A stretch of DNA of 64,000 nt from Corynebacterium sp. CNJ-954 (GCF_001942345.1 NZ_MKKI01000043.1:186001-250000); one strand, 5' to 3'. Shown: positions 26,947-35,985, counted from the first letter of the stretch. Notes: generated by a model from the letters alone, not told the origin. Program-made: numbers and translations.

Positions 26947-27423
26947 CTACTGCGCCTCGGGGATCTCCGGGGTCTGGCCGGTCTGCTCGTAGGTGTCGAG
27001 AATCTCGATCCGGCGCTGGTGACGGTCGACACCCGACCACGGTTCCGCAATGAACGCGTCGACGATGTCGAGGATCTCCGACTCGGAGTGCATCCGGCCG
27101 CCGATGCCGATCAACTGGGCGTTGTTGTGCTCTCGGGCAAGCTTGGCGGTCTCCACGGACCAGGCGAGGGCACAGCGGGCACCGACGACCTTGTTCGCGG
27201 CGATCTGCTCGCCGTTCCCCGAGCCCCCGAGCACGATGCCGAGGGACCCTTTGTCGTCGACGGTCTTGCGGGCGGCTTCGATACAGAAGGCGGGGTAGTC
27301 GTCCTCAGGATCGAAGGTGTGGGCGCCACAGTCGACGACGGTGTGCCCCTTCTCCTTGAGGTGGTCCGCGATGACATTCTTCATCTCGAATCCGGCATGG
27401 TCAGCACCGAGGTAGATACGCAT
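26947..27423 (-). CDS. rpiB: Ribose-5-phosphate isomerase B
   Basis: A 158-residue RpiB/LacAB protein that interconverts ribose 5-phosphate and ribulose 5-phosphate. It has GADHAGFEMK at the N terminus and GGSGNGEQIAANK, the actinobacterial form in which Glu replaces the catalytic Cys of other RpiB enzymes. The start is ATG 27423: a -10 box TAAACT ends 7 nt upstream and no Shine-Dalgarno sequence is seen, so the transcript is probably leaderless. The 36 extra upstream codons are not supported. Confidence 0.93.
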   Translation of the reverse strand: MRIYLGADHAGFEMKNVIADHLKEKGHTVVDCGAHTFDPEDDYPAFCIEAARKTVDDKGSLGIVLGGSGNGEQIAANKVVGARCALAWSVETAKLAREHNNAQLIGIGGRMHSESEILDIVDAFIAEPWSGVDRHQRRIEILDTYEQTGQTPEIPEAQ

Positions 27424-27521
27424 GCGCTCGAGTTTATCCGACCAGCCGTGCCCGCAGTGCCCGGAGGTGAAGATTTGGGGCTGAAATCGTACGACGGTGT
27501 TCTCCGTCCTCGCACAGGAAA

Positions 27522-27552
27522 GCGGGCCCACGTGTAAATAACGTGGGCCCGC
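27522..27552 (-). terminator. Strong hairpin after the porin-like gene pair
   Basis: GCGGGCCCACGT-GTAAATA-ACGTGGGCCCGC is a perfect 12-bp stem 30 bp beyond the stop at 27583; on the minus strand it is followed by TTTCCTG. Confidence 0.75.
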
Positions 27553-27582
27553 CTCTGCCTCCGGTCGTGCAGGTGGTTCCAG

Positions 27583-27825
27583 CTACCCTGCGTTAGCGAC
27601 CGAGCCGAGAGCCTCTGGAATGGTCCCAGGAATCAAGTCGACCAGGTCTTCCCCACCGAGTGAACCGATGACCGAGCCGACGATGCTGCCACCTGCCTCG
27701 GCGGCGGAGCCGTCGCCTGCGAGAGACCCTTCGGTACTCAGCACATCGAAGTCACCACCCAGGACACCCGTGAGGATCTCCTTCAGCTCACCCAGCAGCG
27801 GGAGCAGGTCAATGATGGTCCCCAT
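27583..27825 (-). CDS. Small porin-like (PorA/PorH-type) protein, second of pair
   Basis: An 80-residue acidic protein without Cys, Trp or a signal peptide. An amphipathic N-terminal helix (IIDLLPLLGELKEILTGVLG) is followed by VLSTEGSLAG and a Gly/Ser-rich C-terminal part. It shares VLSTEGSL with its neighbour, so the two are diverged duplicates. Size, paired arrangement and amphipathic character resemble corynebacterial mycomembrane porins PorA/PorH and related small mycoloylated proteins. GGGGAG precedes the ATG and only 7 bp separate the genes. Function is inference. Confidence 0.6.
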   Translation of the reverse strand: MGTIIDLLPLLGELKEILTGVLGGDFDVLSTEGSLAGDGSAAEAGGSIVGSVIGSLGGEDLVDLIPGTIPEALGSVANAG

Positions 27826-27832
27826 TGATGCC

Positions 27833-28039
27833 CTACTCCCCGGCTCCGCCGTCAGACAGTGATCCGGTGATGTTGTTGATGGAGCCGGTCAGGTCCCATT
27901 CGCTACTGCCGTCGAAGATGCCTTCCAGCGACCCTTCGGTGCTGAGCACGGCCAGGTTGCCCTTCAGCAGTCCGACGACGATGTTGAGCAGGTCGCCGAG
28001 AACGTCTGCGATGCCGGTGATTCCTTCAAGTGAACCCAT
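27833..28039 (-). CDS. Small porin-like (PorA/PorH-type) protein, first of pair
   Basis: A 68-residue protein, first gene of a two-gene unit that ends at a strong hairpin. An amphipathic helix (ADVLGDLLNIVVGLLKG) is followed by LAVLSTEGSLEG and a Gly/Ser/Asn tail; several serines could carry mycolate as in PorA/PorH. AAGGGG lies 10 nt upstream of the ATG. No secretion signal is visible, as in known small corynebacterial porins. Homology could not be tested, so porin function is a proposal from size, composition and pairing. Confidence 0.6.
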   Translation of the reverse strand: MGSLEGITGIADVLGDLLNIVVGLLKGNLAVLSTEGSLEGIFDGSSEWDLTGSINNITGSLSDGGAGE

Positions 28040-28573
28040 GGTTTACATACCCCTTGTACGTGTGTGGTGATCAGGAAGAGGAGAGAGGTTCGGCACCAGA
28101 TGACACCAGTGCATCACCTGACCTGCCGATACAAGGGATACTATCCCGGGGAAACACTACTGGGCGGACATTGTTGAATCCCGCTCACCCCCGGGGGTAT
28201 AAGAGGATCGGGCGAGCGGAAACACCAGGTCAAACATAGAACCGTCACTGAGGCACCGGCCTAACTGGTCTTCAGCTGAGAGAGTGTTCTCTTCTTACTG
28301 CTCGCAGCAGGAACACGGCGGAGCACAACCGACTCCACCATCGCTGTTCGTCAAGAGCCCGGCGTTTTCAGGCCCGCCCCACCCTCGGCGCAGTCCCTTC
28401 CCATACCGATACCCCCGATAGTATTTCCGGTGAGCAGCAGAAGTATGAGTAAACCACCCCCAGTGTCCATAGCGAACGGCATGATCTAGATGAGGACTCC
28501 CAAATCCAATCAAATGCAGGGTGCCGCGCAACGACGTAGCCGACGAATCGAGGAGCTCGAAGATCCCTAATCA
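28040..28573. other. Leader of the porin-like genes and left edge of a prophage remnant
   Basis: No credible gene in about 530 bp. The right half of the region resembles decayed phage DNA: in one frame the last 18 codons (MQGAAQRRSRRIEELEDP, ending near 28570) look like the tail of a phage repressor in the expected place before an ImmA-type gene. An ACCCCCGGGGGTATAAG stretch lies near 28187-28203. A 78-codon minus-strand frame (28295-28531) has unlikely composition. Confidence 0.4.
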
Positions 28574-28953
28574 ATGAGGAAGCTGGAAGCCAAGGCCGCG
28601 GAGATGGGTGTGACGGTCTATGAGACCAACCACTTCCGCGACGACCTTAGTGCGATCTACATGCACGACGACCGGGACATCCTCCTACGAGACGACCTCG
28701 CCCCTTCACCAAACGATCGGCCCTGGCGCAGGAGCTCGGGCATGCAAACTACGGGGACGAGCACTCGGATGACCCGCGCCTGGAACGACGAGCGGACCTG
28801 TGGGCGGCGCAGCTGGTCATCAGCGAGCCCGACTACCGCGAGGCCGAACAGGACTACGGGCCCCACCCCGGCGCGCTGGCGTGGGCCCTCGGCGTCACCC
28901 GCGACGTCGTCGACACCCGGCACACACTGACACTCAATAGGAGAGAAGCATAA
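28574..28953 (+). pseudogene. ImmA/IrrE-like metallopeptidase, frameshifted
   Basis: The first 45 or so codons read MRKLEAKAAEMGVTVYETNH in one frame; after LLRDDLAP the homologous sequence continues in another frame as FTKRSALAQELGHANYGDE, then RRADLWAAQLVI and PHPGALAWALGVTRDVVDT. One base is missing near 28706. The zinc motif HExxH also reads QExxH. Intact relatives in actinophages are peptidases that cleave a phage repressor, so this copy is doubly broken. The second frame ends at 28953, one base into the next gene's ATG. Confidence 0.75.
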
Positions 28954-29705
28954 TGTTTGGGAAGAAGAACAAGAAGAACGCGGCTGCAGCTCCCGAGCCG
29001 CGCGTCTACAAGGCGATGGCGGCGAAGTACACCGTCGATCCCCAGGGTATGACCCTGCATTACTCCACCGGGGCCACCAACGGGACGGGCTACGACAACG
29101 AGGGCCAGGAGATGACGTTGCCCGCCGAGTGGATCGAGCGGGCGGAGCAGGTCTCCGGCGTCGTCTATCTCTATCTCGTCAATCACGGTTCGACTCCAGG
29201 AGTTCCCGGTCTCGATCTTTGGACTCTCGCGGTCGGGAAGAAGAAGGCGGTCGCGCTGGCAGACGATCTCAACAAGACAGCGCAGATGGCCAGTGCTGCG
29301 GGACTGTCACGGCCCTTCGTCGTTCCCCGCCCCAAGCCGAAGCGACTCGCCGAGATCACAGCCCTGCAGCGCAAGAAGCACCCGATAGCCATTTCGTTCG
29401 GCGGCATGCTGCTGCTCGACGGCACCGTTTACTACGGCGGCTATGCGATCCCTGCGGCGGGAGCCTCGGCCAGTATCGACTCCGGTGCAGCGGGACAGTC
29501 GAAGGTCGGCGTAGGCCGGGTCCTCGGCGGCGCGGTCCTCGCGGGCCCAGCCGGTGCGCTGATCGGCGCTGCGGCAAAGAAGAACACTGGCGAGCTGTAC
29601 ATTACCGTCACCGGCGAGGGCGGACAGACTCTCATTACTTCCGGACCTATCCAGGACTCCGGGAATGCCACGGCGCTCGCGAACGCGATTGGCGCAGCTT
29701 CTTAG
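28953..29705 (+). CDS. Unknown prophage-linked protein with C-terminal glycine-rich segment
   Basis: A 250-residue protein that I do not recognise. It starts with a Lys/Ala-rich stretch (FGKKNKKNAAAAPEP), has a mixed alpha/beta middle (LTLPAEW-like and VSGVVYLYLVNHG), and near 185-210 a hydrophobic GRVLGGAVLAGPAGALIGAA that looks like a glycine-zipper membrane segment. It overlaps the broken ImmA gene's stop by TAATG with AGGAGAGAAG upstream. It is intact although both neighbours are decayed, which may mean it is still useful (for example in superinfection immunity) or simply younger. Function unknown. Confidence 0.7.
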   Translation: MFGKKNKKNAAAAPEPRVYKAMAAKYTVDPQGMTLHYSTGATNGTGYDNEGQEMTLPAEWIERAEQVSGVVYLYLVNHGSTPGVPGLDLWTLAVGKKKAVALADDLNKTAQMASAAGLSRPFVVPRPKPKRLAEITALQRKKHPIAISFGGMLLLDGTVYYGGYAIPAAGASASIDSGAAGQSKVGVGRVLGGAVLAGPAGALIGAAAKKNTGELYITVTGEGGQTLITSGPIQDSGNATALANAIGAAS

Positions 29706-29802
29706 CTCGCAAGAAGCCGCCCCCACCGAGGGGTATGGCGGTGAGGGCCGGAGTATCCACATTGAAGCAGCAGACAGGAGCAATGTAGCAATCGCACAAT
29801 GA

Positions 29803-30816
29803 CGACCACCCAAAGGTGATCCGTCCAAAGGCGAAAAGATCCGGTGGATTGCTCGATATTCCGATGATGCAGGTACCGAGCAGGGTAAGGAATTTCCCAC
29901 GAAGAAGGCGGCCGAGGATTACGAGCGGGACCAGTAGTTGTCCGTCGTTCGCGGCACCGTGGTCGACCCGAACGATATGGCGACACCACTCATCGACATT
30001 GCGTAGAAATGGCTTGCGGAAGCAACAAAAGACAACACGAAAGTGAATCGCAAGACGCTGATAGACAGCCTCGGAGATCTGGGGCTAAATCCCGTCGGGG
30101 GACATCAACGCATCGAATATTACCGCCTGGCGAAACGTCTTGGTCGATGGGCGACCGTTGAAGAACGACAAGCCGCTCGCTGAATCGAGCGCACAATGAC
30201 GGGATGATCCGGCGCATCCCGCGGACGAAGGAATTACCTGCCCACCCGAAATCGCCCGCGTGCTGGCGGTCGTCGCGGGTCATACCTCCGGCGGTCGCTG
30301 GTGAGCCGCCTGCGAGTGTGTGACGTCGATACGATGCGGCAGACGATCACGGTCAACGGGCAGGTGAAGCCCGGTGGCCGGAAGTGGGTTCCGGTTCCCA
30401 AGTCTGAGAAGTCCCGGCGCGTGATCCCCGTTCCGCAGTTCGTGGTGGACACGATCGTCCTGCAGCTGAAAGAGTACCCGCAGGCTAATCGGAAAGGCGC
30501 GGTGTTCCCCTATCGCGGGGATGTTGCCGAGCGTTCGTGGCATGACCGTGGGGACATGGGGAAGTACATGCGTGTGGTCTGTAAGGCGCATGGTCTGCGA
30601 CCGGTGACAATGCACGATTTACGGCACTTCTATGCCTCCGCCCTTATCGCCGGTGGGGCGACGGTGCCCGAGGTTCAGGAGGCCCTGAGGCACGCTAAGC
30701 CGTCAACGACTCTGAACACCTACACCCAGCTGTGGCCGCGCGCTGACGAGAAGCTGCGGAAGGCCGCTGGAGAGACGATGGAGCTGGTGCGGGCAAAATG
30801 CGGGCAAGTGGCATGA
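29803..30816 (+). pseudogene. Tyrosine recombinase (phage integrase), decayed
   Basis: The N-terminal part can be read as KIRWIARYSDDAGTEQGKEF then FPTKKAAEDYERDQ, followed by an in-frame stop, RGTVVDPNDM, another stop, KWLAEATKDNTKVNRKTL and a third stop with at least one frame change before 30300. The C-terminal catalytic half is open from 30301 to 30816: RLRVCDVDTM, MHDLRHFYAS (HxxR box), EALRHAKPSTTLNTY (second His box and nucleophilic Tyr). It is too damaged to make a recombinase and marks the right side of an old prophage. Confidence 0.8.
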
Positions 30817-30867
30817 GGCACGCGACCATGTCTTCCCTGAATCTCGACAGTGGTGCAGGTCAGAACG

Positions 30868-31503
30868 TTATTCGGCGCTAGGGTCCTCGGTCCGGCTCTT
30901 CTTGAGCTCGAAGAAGTGCTCGTAGCTGCCCAGCGTGACGGCGGCGTCGAAGATCTTTCCGGCCTCCTCGCCGCGCGGGACGCGGGTCAGCACCGGGCCG
31001 AAGAAGGCCCTGCCGTCCAACTCCACCACCGGGGTCCCCACGTCGTCTCCGACCTTGGCAATCGCCGTCGACTGGTAGCTACGCAGCGTCGGCTCCCACG
31101 CCTCCGGATCGTCGCCACGCGAATGCGCTGCAGCGGCGTAGTCGGAGGAGAGCCCGACCTCCTCCAGAACCTCCGCAATGAGGTCGTCGTAGGCGCCCTC
31201 CCCCTCACGTCCACCCTCTCCATGGTCGTGGATCCGGGTGCCCAGCGCGGTGTAGAGTGCGTCGACCTTCTCCGGTTCCTTGGTGTAGACCGCTGCTGCG
31301 ACGAGCGCTGGCCCCCAGGCCGCCTCCATCTTCGTGGCGTACTCGTCGGGAATGTCCTTGCCCTCGTTCAGCACCGCCAGGCTCATCGGCGCGAAGGTCA
31401 CGTCGATGTCCCTGACAGCCTCAACCTCCTTGATCCAGCGGCTCGTGACCCAGGCGAACGGGCACGTCGCGTCGAAGTAGAGGGTGACCGGAGTGGTGCT
31501 CAT
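30868..31503 (-). CDS. DsbA-family protein of the Rv2466c (mycothiol-dependent) type
   Basis: A 211-residue thioredoxin-fold protein that follows M. tuberculosis Rv2466c (a mycothiol-dependent nitroreductase/oxidoreductase) along its length: RWIKEVEAVRDIDV, MSLAVLNE, GTPVVELDGRAFFGPVL, PRGEEAGKIFDA, SYEHFFELKKSRTE. The active site reads CPFA where Rv2466c has CPWC, so only the first cysteine remains. The start is ATG 31503 with AAGGAG upstream. It is divergent from pepN, the same gene pair as in mycobacteria. Confidence 0.85.
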   Translation of the reverse strand: MSTTPVTLYFDATCPFAWVTSRWIKEVEAVRDIDVTFAPMSLAVLNEGKDIPDEYATKMEAAWGPALVAAAVYTKEPEKVDALYTALGTRIHDHGEGGREGEGAYDDLIAEVLEEVGLSSDYAAAAHSRGDDPEAWEPTLRSYQSTAIAKVGDDVGTPVVELDGRAFFGPVLTRVPRGEEAGKIFDAAVTLGSYEHFFELKKSRTEDPSAE

Positions 31504-31644
31504 GGTGATGCTCCTTCTGGTGTACGGTTCATCGGTATTCAGTGACTCGACACCCGAGGGTACGCGCACCTGAGCCACGCGTGAGCCGCTCCTGACCGAC
31601 CCATATCCGGACAGGGCGGTCCATGCCGACTATCGTGGTCACCT

Positions 31645-33876
31645 ATGAGTTCAACCAACCTGACCCGATCCGAGGCTGCCACACGGTCGGACCTGATCAC
31701 GGACGTCCACTACGCCATCGACCTCGACCTCACCGAGGGCGGCAACCTGGACCACAAGACGTTCTCGTCAGTGACCACCGTGACCTTCACCGCCACGAAG
31801 GCGGGGTCCACGTTCATCGACCTGCGTGCCGAGGAGATCTCCACGGTCGAACTGGATGGCGAGGACATCCTGCCGCTGGCCCTGCCCGGTGACGGCGAAG
31901 GCCGCTACGACGAGTCCCGTGGCCTGCAGCTCGACGACCTGACCCCGGGACGCCATGAGCTGACCATCGTGGCGGAGTCCCTCTACTCCACCACCGGCGA
32001 GGGGCTGCACCGATTCCAGGATCCGGCCGACAACGAGGTGTACATGTACACCCAGTTCGAGGCCGCCGACGCCAAGCGGGTCTTCGCCTGCTTCGACCAA
32101 CCGGACATCAAGGCGACCTACGACGTCGCCGTCCACACCCCCACCACGTGGACCGTGGTCACCAACAACACCGTCTCCACCACGACGACCGGCGGTGAGA
32201 AGACCGGGGAGACGACCCACCGCGCTGTCGTCGACTACCAGCTCTCCACCTACCTCATCGCATTCTGCGTCGGTCCGTGGCACCACGTCACCGACTCGTG
32301 GACCGGTTCGCTGACCCGTACCGCCGAGGTCGAGGGGGTCTCTGACACCCGCCTGGTGCCGGAGGGCGAGATCACGGTTCCCCTGGGTCTGTACGTCCGA
32401 CAGTCCCTGGCCGAGTACCTCGACGCCGACGTGCTCTTCGACGTCACGAAGTCCGGTTTCGACTACTACGCCAAGAACTTCGGGGTCGCCTACCCCTTCC
32501 ACAAGTACGACCAGATCTTCTGCCCCGAGTACAACATGGGCGCGATGGAGAATGCCGGCTGTGTGACGATCCGTGACGAGTACGTCTTCCGCTCCGCCGC
32601 CAGTCACTACGAGTACGAGCGCCGCGCGGACACCATCCTGCACGAGCTTGCCCACATGTGGTTCGGTGACCTGGTGACCATGCGTTGGTGGGACGATCTC
32701 TGGCTCAACGAGTCCTTCGCCACCTGGTCCTCCGCCATGGCCCAGACCCACGCCACCGAGTACGACACCGCATGGGTCACCTTCGCCAACAAGGAGAAGT
32801 CCTGGGCCTACGCACAGGACCAGCTGCCCAGCACCCACCCGGTGTTCTCCGGGGCCAATGACCTGGTGGAGGTCGACGCCAACTTCGACGGCATCACCTA
32901 CGCCAAGGGGGCCTCACTGCTCAAGCAGCTCGCCGCCTACGTCGGCCTGGAACCGTTCTTCGCCGGCATCCGCGCGCACTTCGTCAACCACGCCTGGGGC
33001 AACGCGACCTTCGACGACCTGCTCGGTGCACTGGAGAAGGCGTCCGGACGCGACCTGTCCGACTGGGCCGACCAGTGGCTCAAGACCACCGGTATCAACA
33101 CTCTCAGCGCCGAGACACAGGTGAAGGACGGTGCCTACACCTCCTTCGCGGTGGCCCAGTCCGGCGCCGCGCCCGGTGCCGGCGAGACGCGCACACACCG
33201 TCTCGCCGTCGGCCTGTACGACAGTGAGGACGGCTCGGTCGTCCTGCGCCGTCGTGTCGAGACCGACGTCGAGGGCCCGTCCACCGAGGTCCCCGAACTC
33301 GTCGGGGAGAAGGAGGCCGACCTCGTCCTCGTCAACGACGACGACCTCGCCTACGGATTCATCGCCCTCGACGACGACTCCCTCGCCACCGCCGTGAACA
33401 ATATCGCCGGCATCACCGACCCAATGGCCCGGTCGCTGATCTGGTCGGCGGCGTGGCAGATGACACGCAATGCGCAGATGCGGGCCCGTGACTTCGTGTC
33501 CCTCGTCGTCCGCGGTGCCTGGGCCGAGACACAGCTCGGTGTGCTCGAGCAGATCCTCGCCCAGGCCGTCGGTGCGGTCGAAAACTACTCGGCTCCGTCC
33601 TGGCGTCCCGAGGGACGTGCCCTGCTGCTCGACGGTCTGCGTGCAGGTGCCGAGCGTACCGACGGCCAGGCACGGCTGGCGTTCGTCCGCGCCTACGCCA
33701 ACGCCGCCCAGGATGCGGGTTCCACCGCCTGGGTACGCGGGCTGCTGGGCATCGGCGACACCTCCGCCGAGGACCTCCTGCCCGGGTTCACCGTGGACCA
33801 GGACCTGCGCTGGCGACTGCTCACTGCGTTGGTCGGCGCGGTCGACGTGCTCTCGGACGAGGAGGCGGACGCCTGA
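31645..33876 (+). CDS. pepN: Aminopeptidase N, frameshifted before the C-terminal part
   Basis: A zinc M1 aminopeptidase. It has GAMENAG at about residues 299-305, HELAHMWFGD (HExxH) and the third ligand in LWLNESFATW. This frame ends after 743 residues, at DVLSDEEADA. The missing C-terminal segment continues without a gap in another frame (ITAEEQADRSSSGR, then the frame starting at 33918). One extra base between 33873 and 33876 (for example GCCCTGATC instead of GCCTGATC) would restore a protein of about 889 residues, near the family length. ATG 31645 lies 8 nt after TATCGT and is probably leaderless. Confidence 0.88.
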   Translation: MSSTNLTRSEAATRSDLITDVHYAIDLDLTEGGNLDHKTFSSVTTVTFTATKAGSTFIDLRAEEISTVELDGEDILPLALPGDGEGRYDESRGLQLDDLTPGRHELTIVAESLYSTTGEGLHRFQDPADNEVYMYTQFEAADAKRVFACFDQPDIKATYDVAVHTPTTWTVVTNNTVSTTTTGGEKTGETTHRAVVDYQLSTYLIAFCVGPWHHVTDSWTGSLTRTAEVEGVSDTRLVPEGEITVPLGLYVRQSLAEYLDADVLFDVTKSGFDYYAKNFGVAYPFHKYDQIFCPEYNMGAMENAGCVTIRDEYVFRSAASHYEYERRADTILHELAHMWFGDLVTMRWWDDLWLNESFATWSSAMAQTHATEYDTAWVTFANKEKSWAYAQDQLPSTHPVFSGANDLVEVDANFDGITYAKGASLLKQLAAYVGLEPFFAGIRAHFVNHAWGNATFDDLLGALEKASGRDLSDWADQWLKTTGINTLSAETQVKDGAYTSFAVAQSGAAPGAGETRTHRLAVGLYDSEDGSVVLRRRVETDVEGPSTEVPELVGEKEADLVLVNDDDLAYGFIALDDDSLATAVNNIAGITDPMARSLIWSAAWQMTRNAQMRARDFVSLVVRGAWAETQLGVLEQILAQAVGAVENYSAPSWRPEGRALLLDGLRAGAERTDGQARLAFVRAYANAAQDAGSTAWVRGLLGIGDTSAEDLLPGFTVDQDLRWRLLTALVGAVDVLSDEEADA

Positions 33877-34313
33877 TCACCGCCGAGGAGCAGGCCGACC
33901 GGTCGTCCTCGGGCCGCATGAACGCGGTCAAGGCACGCACCGCCCGTCCGGACATCGAGGTCAAGCGTTCCGCCTGGAACACCATCACCTTGAAGGGCAA
34001 GGAACTCGGCAACCTGGAGCTGCGCTACATGATCGCCGGTCTGACCCACGTGGGCCAGGACGACCTGCTGTCCCCGTTCGGACCGGAGTACGTGCAGCGC
34101 GCGGTGGACATGTGGGAGGAGCTCTCCAGCGAGATGGCACTGCGCACCCTGGACGGCCTGTTCCCCTCCTGGGCCGGCTACGAGGACGTCGCCGACGACC
34201 TGCGGGCCACCGCCGCGGACGAGTCGACCCCCGCCGGTCTGCGCCGCGTGCTGTCCGAGGGACTGTCGCGTGCCGACCGCGCTGCGACGGCCAGGAAGTT
34301 CGACGCCCGCTGA
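33877..34313 (+). pseudogene. pepN: C-terminal part of aminopeptidase N, displaced frame
   Basis: This segment reads ITAEEQADRSSSGRMNAVKA and on to LSEGLSRADRAATARKFDAR, the helical C-terminal region of M1 aminopeptidases. It directly follows the main pepN frame but is shifted. The ATG at 33918 has no ribosome site of its own, so separate translation is doubtful. The stop overlaps the glbO ATG (TGATG). Confidence 0.8.
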
Positions 34314-34702
34314 TGACTCAACCGCAGAGCTTCTACGACGCTGTCGGCGGCGAGGACATCTTCCGCCGCATCGTCCACGAGTTCTACCGCCAGATCCCCG
34401 ACGACGACATCCTCGGCCCGATGTACCCGGCCGAGGACCTCGCCGGGGCCGAGGACCGTCTCCGCTGGTTCCTGGTGCAGTACTGGGGCGGCCCGCAGAC
34501 CTTCAGTGAGCAACGCGGGCACCCACGCCTGCGGATGCGCCACATGCACTTCCCCATTGACCCTGCCGCCCGCGACCGGTGGCTCGTGCTGATGGGCAAC
34601 GCCCTGAAGACCGTCAGCGAGGACGACCTCCCTGAGGCTCCCCGTCAGGCGATGTGGGACCACATGATCCGGGTGGCGGACATGCTGGTCAACAAGTTCT
34701 AG
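34313..34702 (+). CDS. glbO: Group II truncated haemoglobin (GlbO)
   Basis: A 129-residue truncated globin. It has FYDAVGGEDIFRRIVHEFY (helices A-B with Tyr B10), the proximal His in RMRHMHFPID and Trp G8 in RDRWLVLM. The family binds oxygen in the cytoplasm; in mycobacteria it is linked to membrane respiration and peroxide handling. Its ATG overlaps the pepN stop (TGATG), and its stop overlaps the convergent gene by 4 bp. Confidence 0.92.
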   Translation: MTQPQSFYDAVGGEDIFRRIVHEFYRQIPDDDILGPMYPAEDLAGAEDRLRWFLVQYWGGPQTFSEQRGHPRLRMRHMHFPIDPAARDRWLVLMGNALKTVSEDDLPEAPRQAMWDHMIRVADMLVNKF

Positions 34703-35424
34703 TTCGGTGAGGGGATACGCGCCAGGCCGCCGGGACGGGGCACGTAGGCGGTGCCGAACAACGCGTCGATCCTGATCCACGATCCGGTGGTGCTGACCCG
34801 GATCAGATCGTGGACACGCAGATCCTCCCGCTTGGGTTCCACCACGAGCCCGAGTGCGCCGAGTGCGGCGACCACCCGCCCGGTGATCTCGACGGTGCCT
34901 GCCCCGGCAGGACCGGTCAACCGCAGCAGCGGCTGATCCAGCAGTGACGGAGGCAGCCCGGCAGGTCCCGAGTGCTCATCGGCCTCCCGCTGCATGTCGG
35001 TGAACAACGTCCGCACGTCCCCGGCGGGGACGGTGTCGACCAGTGTGTAGCCACCCGCTGGCGGAGCCGTCCCCGTCCACAACAGTGACACCACTCCCCC
35101 GAGACTCACCGTCCCCGTCCCCGGCGCATCTGCCGCACTGGCGAGGAGTCGCGGCAGCGGTTCCGCCAGGACCACCGCATCATCGACCGACGGCACCGCG
35201 TGAATGCGTTCGGCCACGATGCACCCCAACGGAGTCGAGAAGATGATGTCCGCCATGTCGTCCCCGACCCGCACGACGCGAGCCATGGCGCCGGTGTCCA
35301 TACGCAGTACACGGGTCGCCACCGCAGCCGTCCGGCGTAAGGCGGAGGCCTGGGCCTCCGCGGGACGCGTCAGCGTCAGTGACAGTTCGTCGGCGGGGCC
35401 GGACCCCGGCAGGTTGAGCATCAT
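34699..35424 (-). CDS. Conserved hypothetical protein
   Basis: A 241-residue protein that I do not recognise. It is Ala/Val/Gly-rich, soluble, with no signal peptide, transmembrane helix or cysteine cluster, and with short beta-strand-like repeats such as TGTVSLGGVVSLLW. It is convergent with glbO. The -10 box TACCCT ends 7 nt before ATG 35424, so the transcript may be leaderless. Confidence 0.75.
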   Translation of the reverse strand: MMLNLPGSGPADELSLTLTRPAEAQASALRRTAAVATRVLRMDTGAMARVVRVGDDMADIIFSTPLGCIVAERIHAVPSVDDAVVLAEPLPRLLASAADAPGTGTVSLGGVVSLLWTGTAPPAGGYTLVDTVPAGDVRTLFTDMQREADEHSGPAGLPPSLLDQPLLRLTGPAGAGTVEITGRVVAALGALGLVVEPKREDLRVHDLIRVSTTGSWIRIDALFGTAYVPRPGGLARIPSPN

Positions 35425-35481
35425 GGCTCCCAGGGTATCCGCCGCCCCCGGGGCAGCACAGGGTACCCGGACCGTAAACCG

Positions 35482-35985
35482 TCAGCGCTTACGTCCACCC
35501 ACGACGGTGCTGCCCCCGGAGGTTCCGTCGACCGCGGCCTCCTCGTCGTCGAGAGGGATGAGGAACTTGTTGATGACCTCGAGGTCACTCTCGGACCAGT
35601 CCCGGGTCTTCCCCGAGATCGGATCGACACCGACGTTGACCGTGTCCACGACAGCAACCAGGCGGTGCTGGCCATTCCTGATGTACTGCCGCATCTTGAA
35701 GGACTTCACCCCCACCTGGAAGATGAACGACTCCACGACCACCGCGACCTCGCTGGACGACACCGACTTCTGGTAGTCGACCGACGCCCACCGCACCACG
35801 AACGCCGGAACCGACATGTCGATCTCGGTGACCACGTCCCGGACGAAGTCGATCCGTGCGTCCTGGGAGAACTCCAGGTACGCCGCATTGTTGACGTGCT
35901 GGAACTGGTCGAAGTCCGACCAGCGGAGGTTCACCCGTGTGCTGTGGTAGCGGGTACCGGTGGCCTCGTGGTCAACAAAAGGCAT
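35482..35985 (-). CDS. Acyl-CoA thioesterase, hotdog (4HBT) family
   Basis: A 167-residue single hotdog domain with the active-site region WSDFDQFQHVNNAAYLEF (Asp and HVNN as in 4-hydroxybenzoyl-CoA thioesterases), followed by FVVRWASVDYQKSV. It probably hydrolyses a short or medium acyl-CoA; the substrate is unknown. A Gly/Ser/Lys tail follows residue 150. AAGGAGAAAC precedes the ATG. It is upstream of, and oriented with, the conserved hypothetical. Confidence 0.85.
   Translation of the reverse strand: MPFVDHEATGTRYHSTRVNLRWSDFDQFQHVNNAAYLEFSQDARIDFVRDVVTEIDMSVPAFVVRWASVDYQKSVSSSEVAVVVESFIFQVGVKSFKMRQYIRNGQHRLVAVVDTVNVGVDPISGKTRDWSESDLEVINKFLIPLDDEEAAVDGTSGGSTVVGGRKR

Noticed and set aside
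28295..28531. Minus-strand frame of 78 codons near the prophage remnant
   Set aside because: Rich in Tyr/Gly/His/Cys without pattern, no ribosome site; unlikely to be a gene.
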